A stretch of 64,000 nucleotides of DNA from Aquilaria yunnanensis (GCA_039654915.1 CM077595.1:43245501-43309500); one strand, 5' to 3'. Positions 23,182 through 34,132 are shown, numbered from the stretch's first letter. Made by a program: numbers and translations. Notes: generated by a model from the letters alone, not told the origin.

Positions 23182-25613
23182 CTAAGGGTTCGCAGCGTCC
23201 CGAGAGCCACTTGCTTGACCACCCTTTTCCACCACCTTCGACGCTGGAATTGAAGGAGGAAGGTTCAAATATTCGACCTTGGACCATTCCCACCGAGGTC
23301 CCTCAGGAATGTTTAGAGCCTCTAGAAAAGAGAGGTCTAGATCTGGGAACCTCTGGAGGACCTGGTGCCGAGCAAGGCAGAAGCCGTCCTGAAAAGCTAC
23401 CTTGGCCATTTGATCAGACTTGCTCTTGCCAAGATCAAGGTCGTCGAGCTCGTCCTTCAGATCCGCGATCTCCTCCTCCAGCGCCTTTATCTGTTTCTTC
23501 CCCTTCGGATCCTTCTTCAAGGACTTGACCTCGGCTGCAAGGATGTTTTTCTCAGCTGTCAGCGCCAGTATGAGCTTGTCAGAATCTGACTTGTCCTTTA
23601 GGAGCTCCTCGTTGGCGGCCAGCATTCCATTTATCTGCTCACCGAGGTCAGCAATCTTCCGGGAGGAATCCTTCTCAAGTTCTTCTCTCTCCTTCCGGAA
23701 CTCCTCCCGAAGGGCGGCAACTTCTTCCTTCGCAGCATCTGACAGCTGCTGGTTCTCGGCGGTCAATGCCAAGCAAGTGGCCTTCGCCTTCTCTAAGGCC
23801 TCTAAGGCCAAAGCTCGGAACTTCGCTTGTCTGGCCACCCGAACTCGGAGAAAGCCGGCGTATCCCAGCAGCTGCAAAAAGATGAACGCAAGGTCAGTAA
23901 GAGCTAGGCACTTAGGAAAAATTGAAGGGAAAAAGGTGTGAAGAACAGACCTGAGCAGCACGCTCGGTGACTTTGGCGACAAGGGTGTCATCATCCGGAT
24001 GGGCTGCCGCAATAGCCTTGAAGGAGGCCTCTGTAAGCACCCCCTTCGAAATTTGCTTCGCCATTTCTGGACAGTCCTCGGAGTACAAGTTCATGTCCTC
24101 CATGAATGTCCAGAAAGGCTCTTTGGGAACCTTCCCTTGCGGGACTTTGGCGTCACGAAGGGCCCGCGCCTTCGCGTGTTCGGCCGCCCAGTTCGGGGTA
24201 AGTAACTCCCCTGCACGGCGAAAACGAGAAGTGGGTCAGAGACAAAGGAAAATTTAGAAAAACAAAGAGAAGCATCCTTGTCCTGAAAGCAACTAAGCTG
24301 GAGGGGCCAACGACGTCCTCGGAGTCCTCAGCCTCCTCGGTCGAAATGCCCTTACCTTTCTGCCTGCGCCGCTCCACGGCAGAAGGTGCTTCTACCACGG
24401 CGTCCAGAAGGACTTGCGACGGGGTAGGACTTTGGGGAGGGGTGTCGGTATGAGGGACGTCGGTGGCGGCAGGAACCTCGGTCGAAGGATCGGGCAATGA
24501 AGCAACAGCGGCCTCAGTGTCCTCGCTTTCCTCCCCAATACTTTCCAAAGGGGAGGAAAGGACAGTCTTCTTCGCACGTTTAGCCGAAGGACCAGCACCG
24601 ACAGACTTCCGCCTTCGGGAAGTTGCCTTCTTTGTCTGCTCCCCCTTCTCCACTTGGCCAGAGAAAAGGGACTTGTAATAGGCGGCAGTCCCATCGCCCA
24701 TCTCTGAAAAAGAAGAGAAATATCAGCGTAAGTCCAAGGAAGAAAACAGCAAGGGAGTAGAAGACAACTCACTTTCGACAAGCATTTCGAAAGAAATTTC
24801 CTCCTTAAGAAGCTTGACCAACCAGGAATCCTTCCCGGCGATGGCAGGAGCTGGCATCTTGAGGTCAGTCTTGTGCTCCTTCACCACCTTTAGTTCCCGA
24901 AGGACCTCTTCGGTCATCAACTTCCAGTTGATAGGAAAAGGGTAAAGGGCACGCGGAGCGACCTCGGGAGTCCAGTCAGAGGCAGCCCGAATGCGGGCGT
25001 CGAAATCCGCGAACACGGGAGCCAACTCTGGAGTCAGCAGCATCCTCGGATCAACGATGTCCACATTCAGTATTCCCTGAGCCCATTTGGTCGGGACGTA
25101 CGACCAGGCCTCAACCATCTTTAGGAAGAAGAACTTCTGTTGCCACCCCCGCCAGCTGTCCTTAGTGGCGAAGGTGAACATGAATTTTTTGCTCCTGGAT
25201 CCCCGAGGTAGCATGAAATAGAAGCCACCCTTCGGGACCACAGAGAGCTTGTAGTACTGCATGAAGATTATAAAATGGGGTTCTATCCCGAACACGCCAC
25301 ACATGCAGAGGAACCCGTTAAAATAGCAGAACGAGTTCGGGGGAAGCTGGTTCACAGCAATGCCATGAAATTGGCAGAACTCGCAAACCATCTTCGGGGG
25401 AGGATACCAAAGACCGGCCTTCAGCTGGGCTCGGAAAACGGTAACCTCGTTTCTGTGGTTTGAAAAAGCATAATGGCTAGAACGAGGCAGCCTAGTAATA
25501 GCGTAAGAGGGAAGAAAGAACTTTTTCGTCCACCTCTCTAACTTTGCAGGGGTGGTGCAACAAGGATGGGCTAAAAGAGGCTGCCAGCTCTCAGGGATAG
25601 GCATTGTAGACAT
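23182..25613 (-). CDS. Antisense accessory gene of gypsy C (four exons, best-preserved copy)
   Basis: On the - strand: exon 1 25613-24773, exon 2 24703 to about 24298, exon 3 24210-23951, exon 4 23871-23182. Exons 1, 3 and 4 have the same lengths as in M (841, 260 and 690 bp). I see no in-frame stop inside any exon, although the same element's gag-pol has five. Exon 1 starts MSTMPIPESW and carries the conserved plant domain with PPNSFCYFNGFLCMCG and GGFYFMLPRG. Exon 2 has basic clusters RRRK and KRAKK, like a bipartite nuclear signal, in a Ser/Glu-rich linker. Exon 4 is a heptad-rich coiled coil ending QDGFCLARHQ. Donor 2 is damaged (CTTAG where M has GTTTG) and exon 2 is one base out of phase, so the full product may not form. 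Domain known, function not. Confidence 0.8.
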
Positions 25614-25863
25614 GAAAACGAGTTTGGAAAAGACAAGAAAACAGTTTCCAGAAAAAACTCCAAAGAACAGAGAGATCAAAACACTCTGGAAAACAAAAAC
25701 CCACCAAAAGATTTGCCAAAGTCTGAGGACGCCGTCGTGAAAGTTGGCTGGAAAAAGCTCTGATTAAGGCAGCTCCGCCACAGAAAGCAAGAAAGTGCAA
25801 GAACAGGGGCAAAGCAAAGAGAAGAGCAGAAGAAAAAGAAAAAGGAACTTATGATGGAACGAG

Positions 25864-26008
25864 CCATTTATAGGCCAGAGGTGGGTAACCGAAACGTCGT
25901 CATAAGTACCCTTTGGAGGAGAACCGTCGCCGTAACTGCCCTCTGCACCTGAAAAGGCGCGCCCTCTGTAACCAACGCAACTCTCCTCCAATGGCAAAGC
26001 GCCACGTG
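25864..26008 (-). promoter_or_regulatory. Promoter of the C accessory gene
   Basis: On the - strand a CCTATAAATGG box (25864-25874) stands about 255 bp before the start codon, and a perfect CACGTG G-box (26003-26008) stands about 135 bp further upstream. A CCAATGG sequence, reading on the + strand, is next to the G-box. The arrangement is the same in M. It supports transcription independent of the LTR. Confidence 0.75.
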
Positions 26009-26029
26009 TCAGCCGCCGCGCCAAAACGG

Positions 26030-26391
26030 GGACACGTCTCCTGACATCCCTAGGAAAAAGGGTGCACGTCTACTGACATCCCTAAAAAGCTGGGACACGT
26101 CGCTCAGACTGACACGCTTGGCCATCAGACCTGCAGAAACAAAGAGCAGGCCACCTCGAGGACACCAAGAGACAGGCTATGGCCAAACAGCCCATGACCT
26201 TCGGGCAAGAGGTGTATCTTCGGCACAGGCTCCGCCTCGAAGACACCAAAGAACAGGCCAAGGCCGAACAGCCCTTTGGGCAGAAGGTGCATCCTCGGAA
26301 CAGGTTGAGCTTCCTAAGAGACTCCCAAGAACAACCTCGGAAAGAGATGCAAAACCGAAGTCTTCACTTCGGCTTTCCAAAGGGGGGCATG
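26030..26391 (+). repeat. Short tandem repeats and purine tract before the C 3' LTR
   Basis: Three loose copies of a unit around GGGACACGTC and CTGACATCCCT lie at 26030-26110. They are followed by two tandem copies of a unit of about 75 bp at 26154-26305, each carrying ACACCAA, CAGGC and a TCTTCGGCAC- or TCCTCGGAAC-like end. The region closes with AAAGGGGGGCATG (26379-26391), the plus-strand primer tract touching the LTR. The matching region of M (60400-60750) has the same parts. Confidence 0.75.
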
Positions 26392-27267
26392 TGATAGCCA
26401 AAGGCTATCGCCTCTATCTGGCCGAACTCCCTGCCACAAGAATGGCCAGAAGAGACTGGCGATACCCGAGTGAAAATGAGATCATACACCTCGGGAGATA
26501 GCCGAAGAGCTCCGAGCCCGGCACGCCAGGAAACTTGAGGATACTACTAGCCCCCCGAGGTTACAAACAGCTCACCTTCGGAAAATAGGCACCAGCTATT
26601 GCGGGCCGAACATGATCTCCCCGAAGGCGGAACTCCCTGAAGCTGGAAACCCCCGAACTGGGTGCGTGTTTCCCGAAGAGGCATTGTCCGTACCAAAGGA
26701 CGACCTCGCCCAGGGACCTCGGGAGTACGGCAGGAGCATTTAAGGAAGCATTTAAGGAAGCCTCTGAAACGTCCTTTCACAGACGTCATAAAGCCGCCTC
26801 AATAGGCGCTCTGGCACGCTGACGCCATCACAATCACATCATGGCCCATCTCAACACAAGGCTCAAGGCAACCTGCTACCAGCTATCTGTCCCATACGCC
26901 CAGAAACTCAGGGAACATCCGACCGAACACGTGTCGCGATCTGAACGGGCTAGGCACTCCTATAAATACCTGGAAATAAATACTTGGCAGGAGGTTGGTT
27001 GGCAAAAGGTCTGACTCCCAGACTCTGAGAAAATCACCAGGCAAGACTCTTCAGCCCTTTGTGCTATTTCCTCTGCCTTTTCTCAGCCACCACTGACTTG
27101 GGCGTCGAAGGCTCCCCCCCCGAAAAAACACTCCGGGGGCCTCCTAACCCTTTGTTTCTGAGCTTTCAGGCACACTCCCTTGGGCGATCCATCCTCCAGG
27201 CGTTCTTCCTCCCAGAAGTCTCTCCACCAGTCACTATGACTATAAACGATGAGGCCCCAGGCCATCA
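26392..27267 (+). repeat. Gypsy C 3' LTR (876 bp)
   Basis: Same length as the 5' LTR and about 98 percent identical by eye. A G-box CACGTG lies at 26928-26933 and TATAAATA at 26961-26968. It is followed by the target duplicate TGTAT (27268-27272). Confidence 0.96.
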
Positions 27268-28873
27268 TGTATGATGGCCGAACTACTTCAAATGGATAGT
27301 GGCTTCTGTACTGGAGATAAGTGACAACTCCTTAGTACAATAGGAAGTTCTCCTGGCCACTTTCCCTTTGCATCTCTTATAGTCCCTCTTTTGTAGCTCT
27401 TTCGGCAACTCTACTTGTCTATTGCTCGGGGGCTGAGCTAGTGGGCTGAAGTACCTTTTTATTCTAAGGTCGGTGATGGATTCTTGAAATCTTCTGTCCA
27501 TAGACTGGAAATCATTACTGGCCGGTGTCACCGTCGGTATGCCAAATAAGCATACTATGTTCTTCCAGATGAACTTTTTGTGCACCTTTTGTCGGCATGG
27601 TTGCTAGGAGTTCTGCCTTACCCCACTCAGTGAAGTAGTCATCTGCTATCACGTAGAACTTCACATCTTCGGGTGCTATCTGGAGTGGCTCGGTGCAATC
27701 TTTCTGAGGTTATCAGCTCCGAAGGCAATCTTCTGGTGCTGGCGTGTCTCTGGCCATTTTCACACCTCTTGCACGAATTGTCCTGCACCCATTTTACCGA
27801 TATATCTTAATAACGGAATTGTGTACCTTTGCCTGTATAGCTTTTCCTTAATATCGTCCGGAATGTCTTCGCACTTCCTGCCTCTTCATGAGGATTTTTG
27901 GGACTTCTTGGTTGCGAGATTCCTCTTTGTAGGATCTTTCCGCCTTTTGTGCGAGGTTATTACACCTAGCGTTGCCATGCTCGGATGGCCCAACACTTTT
28001 GGTAATCAAATTTGATCGTCTTGGTGGCCTCCTTGCCTTCGGGCCTCTGAGGGGGTATCCTAGGGCCCTGATGTTCTACGCTTGGGGTTCCACTAACAAG
28101 GAGTTTCCACTCTGGATCTAGCTTCGCTCCATCTCCTTTGTTGGTTTCAGTCTTCCCTACTTCTGGGATTTCGGCGATCTAGTCTGCCAGTACCTGGGCG
28201 CTTACTGCCCATCTAGGCTCATACGCGATGTAGTACTCTTTGAGTTCAATGCACCATTTTGATAGTCTTTTCCGAATGCTCTACTCTTTCTCGCGGCGTT
28301 GCGCGGAGGCGGGTCACTTCGGACAGCGGTCGTGTCCTGGGAAGTAGAGTCGGTGCCTTCTACCCGCAAGTCAAGTGATCGCAAGTCAAGTCATAAACGA
28401 CCTCTCGGGGCAATGGGTTTTTACTTCGTTGCCGAGCAAATGGCAATTTTTTCCTCGGGTGCAGAACTCTTTCGGCGGGGAGGTCTAGGTCATCCTGACC
28501 CTGCTTTTCCCGTAGGTCGTACTCCGGGGAGCATGGTTCCCGCCGAGGACTTATCCCATTGATCTCCGTTTTCCCAATTCCTATGAATTGGCATGGGACT
28601 CTCTACCTCACGAGGTACTGATGAGGAGGGCCTTCGGCCCGAATTTTTGCTGTGGCCTTCTTTGGCTTGACTACTGCATCATTTCGACCACGCCAGGGCG
28701 TGGGAATTCGCGCAGGAAGCCTATGGTAATAGTCAGAGGATGTTCACCCTCGGGCAGGGAAGTCCCTGCTGCCATTATTTGGTTGCCCATTGAATCTCTG
28801 GCGCGGACGGGGACCTCGGGAGTTCCTTCTCCTTAGAACACCGAGCTTCAACTTTCAACCACCTGGGAGTGAG
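27268..28873 (-). pseudogene. Gypsy B gag-pol remnant (integrase, RNase H, gag start)
   Basis: Read on the - strand from the right: a gag N-terminal remnant (about 28860-28440), then directly RNase H-like sequence (SKWCIELKEY, about 28290-28130), then integrase with VWKN-like FIWKNIVCLFGIP and a degraded catalytic region (about 27700-27283). Gag C-terminus, protease and reverse transcriptase are missing. Stops and frameshifts are frequent. The jump from gag to RNase H falls at about 28385-28440, and element K has a very similar jump. The remnant is cut at 27268 by element C. Confidence 0.8.
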
Positions 28874-28893
28874 TTCCCACAGATGGCGCCAAA
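28874..28893 (-). promoter_or_regulatory. Primer binding site of gypsy B
   Basis: The reverse complement reads TTTGGCGCCATCTGTGGGAA, directly after the end of the 5' LTR on the - strand. It differs from the site of C and M at one base. It fixes the direction of B and the inner edge of its 5' LTR. Confidence 0.85.
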
Positions 28894-29945
28894 TGATGCC
28901 GGCCTTCGGGAGGTGCGGAGCTAGCATTTGATACGGTCCGGTTAGGCGGAGCCAGCATCTCCACTGTGTGCAGCGGTGTGGGTAGCAGAGGGTCCTGGAG
29001 GTGCAAGAAGGTACCCTGAGAGGGTCACCTTAAGTGGTGGCCGGCAGCTTCCTAGTACCGTGGTTGGTGAGGACGGGAAAGACTTCCGGCGCGGGAGAGA
29101 GCCCGGAGCGGAGATCCTTCAGGGAGACCTAGCTGAAACACTCAGAAAAGAGGGGTTAGGAGAACCCCGGGGTGGTTTTCTGGGGGGGAACCTCCGACGC
29201 CCAAGTCAGTGCTCCGAGAAAGAGAGATACTCAGTAATAAGCACAAGGGACTCTTGCCCGGCGTGTCTTTCTGAAGGCTAAAGGGAGAGTATTCAGGTGG
29301 AGAGAGGAGAGCGTCCTCTTGTCCTTTTGGTCTTCTAGGCCGGAGAACCCACCCCCTGCCTATGACCATTTCCCTAGTCTATAACGGAGGAGGTGATCCC
29401 TTTAGATTGTGACACGTGTATGGACAGATGGTGTTCGTAGTTTTGGGTGTGGGGGCCCCTAGCCATCTACAGGCTCCTCGGGCCGCGAGTCGTAGTAGGT
29501 GTAGCCCTGTGTGACAGGATGCATGCTGCGATGGCGTGTTAGAGTGTGTTTTGGGGTGGCGTGTTCGAGACGTATATGAGCGGAGTGTCAGAGACTCCTT
29601 GATGGCTCTTACCGTACAACCGAGGTCCCTTTGGTTGATGTCTCACTTCGGGGTGATGGGTCCTTTCCCAGAGTCGGGCTGGAACTTCGCTGCCTACGCC
29701 TTCGGGGGGCTTTCTCCCGCAGAGGGTGGTTGGTCTTTCTCCTTCGAAGCTGGTTCGGTCACCCTCCCGAAGGAGGCGCTACGCTGGCTTCCGAAGTTGG
29801 CATTTGGTGATGTACCAAGGTCGTGCGCCTTAGGTGTATGACTTCCTTCACTCCGGAGTCCTTTCCGAGGTCGTATGCCTCAGGTGTCTGGCGCCCTCTT
29901 TCCCGTGATCGGCAAGTGGTCAGGGCGATAGCACTTTGGCTATCA
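28894..29945 (-). repeat. Gypsy B 5' LTR (1,052 bp)
   Basis: In + orientation it runs from TGATGCCGGCC to GGCTATCA, so on the - strand it starts TGATAGCC and ends GGCATCA. It matches 3003-3835 and is homologous to the D LTR (31319-32350). A G-box CACGTG lies near 29413, with GACTTGGGCGTC and a leader stem-loop near 29180-29205. The bases after it (GTCGG) begin element D and would be one target duplicate. Confidence 0.92.
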
Positions 29946-30582
29946 GTCGGCGACAGCACGGACTCGTCTGTCAAAGTTCCTAAACCTCGCCACCAACTCA
30001 GGAGTTAGTAGCTTCCTGGGATCCATGACATCCGTCTCCAGCTTTCCCCGAGCCCAATTAGTCAGGACGTGCGACCAGGCCTCCGCCACCTTCAAGAAGA
30101 AGAACTTCCTTTGCCACCCTCGCTAGCTATCCTTGGTAGCGAAGGTGAACATAAATTTCTTGCTCCCAGATCCCCGAGGTAGCATGAGATAAAAGCCACC
30201 CTTCGGAACCAGATAGAGCTTGTACTACTACATGAATAGGATGAAATAGGGTTCTACCCCGAAGATCCCACACATGCAGAGAAATGCGTTAAAATAGCAG
30301 TATGAGTTGAGAGGAAGCTAATTCACGGCTATGCCATGAAATTGGCAAAAGTCACAAATCATCTTCACAGGGGGAAACCGAAGTCCGGCCTTCAGTTAGG
30401 CTCGAAAAACAGTAACCTCGTCACTCCGGTTCATAAAGCTAAATTGACCAAGGCGGGGTAACCTTGTGATGGCATACGAAGGAAGGAAAAATTTGGTCTT
30501 CCACTTCTCTAATTTTTCAGAAGTAGAGCAACAAGGGTGAGACATAAGAGGTTGCCAGCTCTCGGGGATAGGCAAGGTTGAC
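29946..30582 (-). pseudogene. Accessory gene of gypsy D, exon 1 part
   Basis: The - strand shows the conserved exon 1 domain (PESWQPLMSH, FFLPSYAITRLPR, GGFYLMLPRG, WARGKLETDV-like) up to the point where B inserted. Both start Mets used in C are replaced (CAG and TTG). In-frame stops include CAA to TAA in the AQLKAG segment and TGG to TAG in DSWRGW (near 30121-30126). K has the same TAG in the same codon. It is clearly non-functional. Confidence 0.85.
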
Positions 30583-31318
30583 TGAAAACGACTTCGGAAA
30601 GAGGAAAAATGACTTCGGGAAGCTAAAAGAAAAGCAGAAACCGAAGGAACTCTAGAATTCAGAACCCACCAAAAGTCTTGCCGAAGTCGGGGTTTGAGGA
30701 CGCCGTCGTGAAAGGTTGCCGGAAATCGCTCCGCCGCTAAAGCCGCCGCACAAAAAAAAAGGAAAAGGCACAAAAGCAGACAAGAGCAAAGTGAGAGCAA
30801 AGAAAAACACAAATGAAGAGTATGACAGGATGAGGCTTTTATAGATCGAGGAAGGGTAGCCAAAAGGGTGTCATAACTGCTGCGTGAAGGCGAAACGTCC
30901 CCATAATTACCCCTCACACGCGAAAAGGTGTGCCCATCCCAGCAGATGCCTGCCACGTGTCGCCTATCAGGAGAAACTAGGACGCGTTTTCTGACATCCA
31001 AAAAACTTGGGCACACTGCTCGAGACTGGCACGACTAGTTTCAAGACACGACGGATGGATAGATGACATCTGTCCGAACAAGGCTTATCACCTAGGTGAC
31101 GAGGTGCCCCCCCAACCGACGTCATACCCCAAGTGTAAATCCATAGGGTCCGGGGTTCAAGGCTCCGTCCCGCCCTGTTCGACCGAAATGGACATACTAC
31201 CATGTGGGCCTCCGGGAGTCCACGAGGTCGTCCTGTCAAAACTGCCAATTGGGCGATAGACGGACACCAAAAGGACTACTTCCCGAAGTCTCCACTTCGA
31301 CCTTTCCAATGGGGCATG
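30583..31318 (-). promoter_or_regulatory. Promoter of the D accessory gene and 3' spacer
   Basis: On the - strand a CTATAAAAG box lies at 30836-30844 and a CACGTG G-box at 30954-30959, spaced as in the sister copies. The rest is non-coding spacer ending in the interrupted purine tract AATGGGGCATG (31308-31318) before the LTR. Confidence 0.7.
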
Positions 31319-32350
31319 TGATAGCCGAAGTGCTATCGCCCTGACCACCTACCGACCACGGGAAGGAGGGGGCCAGACACCTGAGGCATACGACCTCGGA
31401 AAGGACTCCGGAGTGAAGGAAGTCATACACCTGAGGCACACGACCTCGGTAGCTCACCAATTCCAACTTTGGGAGCCAGGGTAGCGCCTCCTTCGGGATG
31501 GCGACTGAACCAGCTTCGGGGGAGAAAGACCAACCACCCTCTGCGGGAGAAAGTCCCCCGAACATGGGGACACCGAAATTTCAATCTGACTCTGGGAAAA
31601 GGCCCCTCACCCCGAAGTGAGACATCAACCAAAGGGACCTCGGTTGTACGGAAAGAGCCATCAAGGAGTCTCTAACACTCCACTCGCATACGCCTCCAAG
31701 CACGCTCTGACACGCCATCGTAGTCTAATGTCCTGTCACGTCGGGCTACACCTACCACGGCTCACGGCCCGAGGAGCCAGCAGGCGACTAGGGGCCCCCA
31801 CGCCCAAAAATATGAACACCATCCGTGCATACACGTGCCACAAGCTGAAGAGATCACCCCCTTCCTTATATACCAGGGAAATGGTCACAGACAGGGGGCT
31901 CCCCTAAAGAGAGAAAAAGAGGACAAAGAGGCCAAAAAATAGAGGATGTTCTCCTCCGTCCACCTGAATACTCTCCCTTCAGCCCTTAGAAAGACACGCC
32001 AGGCAAGAGCTTTTGGTGCTTATTACCATGTCCCCTTCTCTCTAAAAGCACTGACTTGGGCGTCAAAGGTTCCTCCCCAGAAAACCATCCCGGGGGCCTC
32101 CTAACCCCTGTTTTCTGAGTGTTTCAGCCAGGTCTCCCTAAAGAATCTCCCCGCCGGGCTCTCTCCTATACCGGAGGTCCTTCCCGTCATCACCCTGTCA
32201 CGGGACCAAGAAGCTGCCAGCCATCACTTAAGGTGATCCACCCAGGACACCAGTCTTCCTTCTGGACTAGCCTGCACCTCCAGGACCCCCTGCTGCCCTC
32301 GCCACTGAACACAGTGGAGATGCTGGCTCCGCCAATCGGACCCGCCATCA
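31319..32350 (+). repeat. Gypsy D 3' LTR (1,032 bp)
   Basis: TGATAGCCGAAG...CCGCCATCA. CACGTG lies at 31832-31837 and a TATATA box at 31867, about 35 bp apart. The leader motif ACTTGGGCGTC is near 32053, followed by a stem-loop. It is homologous to the B LTR. GACTC (32351-32355) is the presumed right target duplicate. Confidence 0.92.
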
Positions 32351-33185
32351 GACTCCTGGTGAGCAAAGAGCACTTGGAGAAGGTGAACCCTGAGGAAGAA
32401 CGCCTGAAATGCTCAGAAAAATGAGGGTTAGGAGGTCCCCGGAGTGTTTTTCCGGGGGGGAGCCTCCAACGCCCAAGTAAGTGTTTCAGGAGCGGAAATG
32501 AAACGTAGAATCAAGGGAGATTCCTGCCTGTGTCATATTTTTCGGAGGGGAAGCCCCCGTCCGAGAGCCATTTCCTTAGTATATAAAGAAGAGAACGATC
32601 CGTTCAGATTGTGACACGTGTTCGGTCGGATTCAATCTGTACTTCTTGGGCGTGGGACCTCCAGCCGTTTGTAGGCTCCTCGGGCCACGGTCTAGGGTTG
32701 GAATAGCCTTAGATGACAAGATGTGTGTAGTCACAGTACGTTACAGCATGTATGGGGGCGGCATGTAGCCCCTGTAGACGACATGTCAGAGGCTCATTAA
32801 ATGCTTCTGCCGTACTCCGAGGCTCCTCCGGTTAAGGTCACCCATCGGACCAAGGGTCCTTCTTCCGAGGTTTCCTCAATAGCTCAGGGATTTTCTTAAC
32901 ACTGAAGATTCTCCTTCAGGGGTGTTCTCTCCTGCCGAAGGCGACTGGCCTTCCCCCCCGAGGCTAGTTCAATAGTGCTACCGAGGTCAGTGCTCGCTTT
33001 CTTCCCGAGGTCAGTAGTGTCATTCTTAGGGGAGTTGATGGACTCCCGAGGTCGAGTGCTAGGGGCGGTAAGCCCCCTCCTTCCGAGGCCGATGCCTCTC
33101 CTTGTATGGGTGGCACTCGGCTTCTCAAGCACGGCGCTTTGACCGAAGCTCTTATGTTTAGAGGGCGATAGCACTTCGGCTATCA
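32351..33185 (-). repeat. Gypsy LTR E, truncated by D
   Basis: A reversed gypsy LTR: its U3 start (reverse of TGATAGCCGAAG) is at 33185 and the leader motif is near 32470. Its U5 end lies on the far side of D, outside the window. It is inserted in copia LTR G at TAACT (33186-33190). It could be a solo LTR or one LTR of a longer element; the window cannot tell. Confidence 0.85.
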
Positions 33186-33394
33186 TAACTGTTGAGTCAA
33201 ATCACAAAACTTGAATAATTGACATGTTCAAGCTCTCTATGGTATCCACACAAGCCTCTTAGGATCACCACGCCTCCATCACATCCTGCTAGATACGTTT
33301 CTCTTACATTCGTAGTACAAGCTTGCGTCCTCCAATGAATGGCAAGAGAAGAGTGAGGTTGGAACTTTCTTGGGAGGCTAAGGCAAAAGCTGTG

Positions 33395-34132
33395 TGATTG
33401 TCGAAGGGCTGTGGCCGCCGAAATCTCATGATCAGCTGTCATGAAACCACCCTCAGTAAGAACTTAGCCCCGACCTTGGGGCATACTCAAACACACAAAC
33501 ACCACCCTCAGAAAGGTAACATGACCAACCTCAGAAAAGGTGTCTTCCACCACCCTCGAATTTACGAAGATACCAACCTCAGAAAAATAGATCCTACATC
33601 ATCTGCTGGCAAAAAGTCTCTCGAAGGTGACCCACTTCACCGAAGGGTTTTCCTCGATAGCCCTCAGAGGAAAGTCTCTACCCGAAGGGGTCTCACACCG
33701 CGAAGGGGTCTTACAGAAATATGAGAAAAATGGTTAAGGAGCCTCTGACAGAGAGACCTCACACACGCTCATGCCCTTTGGCCAGATCGGCCTACGGCCA
33801 GCTGGAGATGCCTACCTCCGAAGGTACGGATCGGATCTGATTGAACACGTGTCATGATCTGGACCAGCTGTGTCAAACGGCCTCCTCTCTCCACCCTCCT
33901 ATAAATACTTAGGAGAGACCTTGGTAAGAGCACACGAGACACTCTTTACTCTTTGTTCTTTGCTCTTTACTTCCACCCTCAAATACTGACTTGGGTGTCG
34001 GAGGCTCTTCCCCCAGAAACAAACTCCGGGGAGCTCATAACCCTTATTCTTCTAAGTGTTTCAGACATCTTCACACCGGAAGTCTCTCCTTCAGGCCAGC
34101 ATGTCATACAATGAGGATGCCGCCGGGCATCA
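33395..34132 (+). repeat. Gypsy solo LTR H
   Basis: A 738-bp LTR starting TGATTGTCGAAGG and ending GGGCATCA, flanked by the perfect duplication CTGTG (33390-33394 and 34133-34137). A G-box CACGTG lies at 33846-33851, a TATAAATA box at 33900-33907, and the leader motif ACTTGGGTGTCGG near 33986. A single LTR with a target duplication is the product of LTR-LTR recombination. Confidence 0.9.

Larger units (their letters stand above)
7866..27267 (+). mobile_element. Gypsy element C, complete, with copia P inside
   Basis: A complete Ty3/gypsy element of the Tat/Grande type with 876-bp LTRs at 7866-8741 and 26392-27267 and a perfect 5-bp target duplication TGTAT (7861-7865 and 27268-27272). Without copia P and its duplication the element is about 11.1 kb. 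The order is 5' LTR, primer site, gag-pol, repeat spacer (holding P), antisense accessory gene, tandem repeats, purine tract, 3' LTR. About 15 differences between the LTRs by eye (roughly 2 percent) make it clearly older than P, as the nesting requires. The target was the pol gene of B. Confidence 0.96.
3003..29945 (-). mobile_element. Gypsy element B (Tat/Grande-like), split by element C
   Basis: A - strand Ty3/gypsy element whose own sequence is 3003-7865 and 27268-29945. From left to right it shows the 3' LTR (cut by copia A), the accessory gene (+ strand), the end of pol (- strand), the insertion of element C, more pol and gag remnants (- strand), a primer site and the 5' LTR. It is inserted in exon 1 of the accessory gene of element D, which resumes at 29946. 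The left end and left target duplication are outside the window. Its gag-pol is decayed and internally deleted, so B could only have moved with proteins supplied in trans. Confidence 0.9.
29946..32350 (+). mobile_element. Gypsy element D, 3' end only
   Basis: The visible part is the 5' portion of the antisense accessory gene, its promoter, the purine tract and a complete 3' LTR. The rest lies left of element B, outside the window, because B inserted into D's accessory exon 1. D itself is inserted into the LTR of element E: gypsy LTR sequence in the opposite orientation resumes at 32351. Confidence 0.88.

Noticed and set aside
3003..29945. Reading the two B segments as two separate elements
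   Set aside because: They lie exactly on the two sides of element C with a shared TGTAT duplication, have the same orientation, and join within pol.
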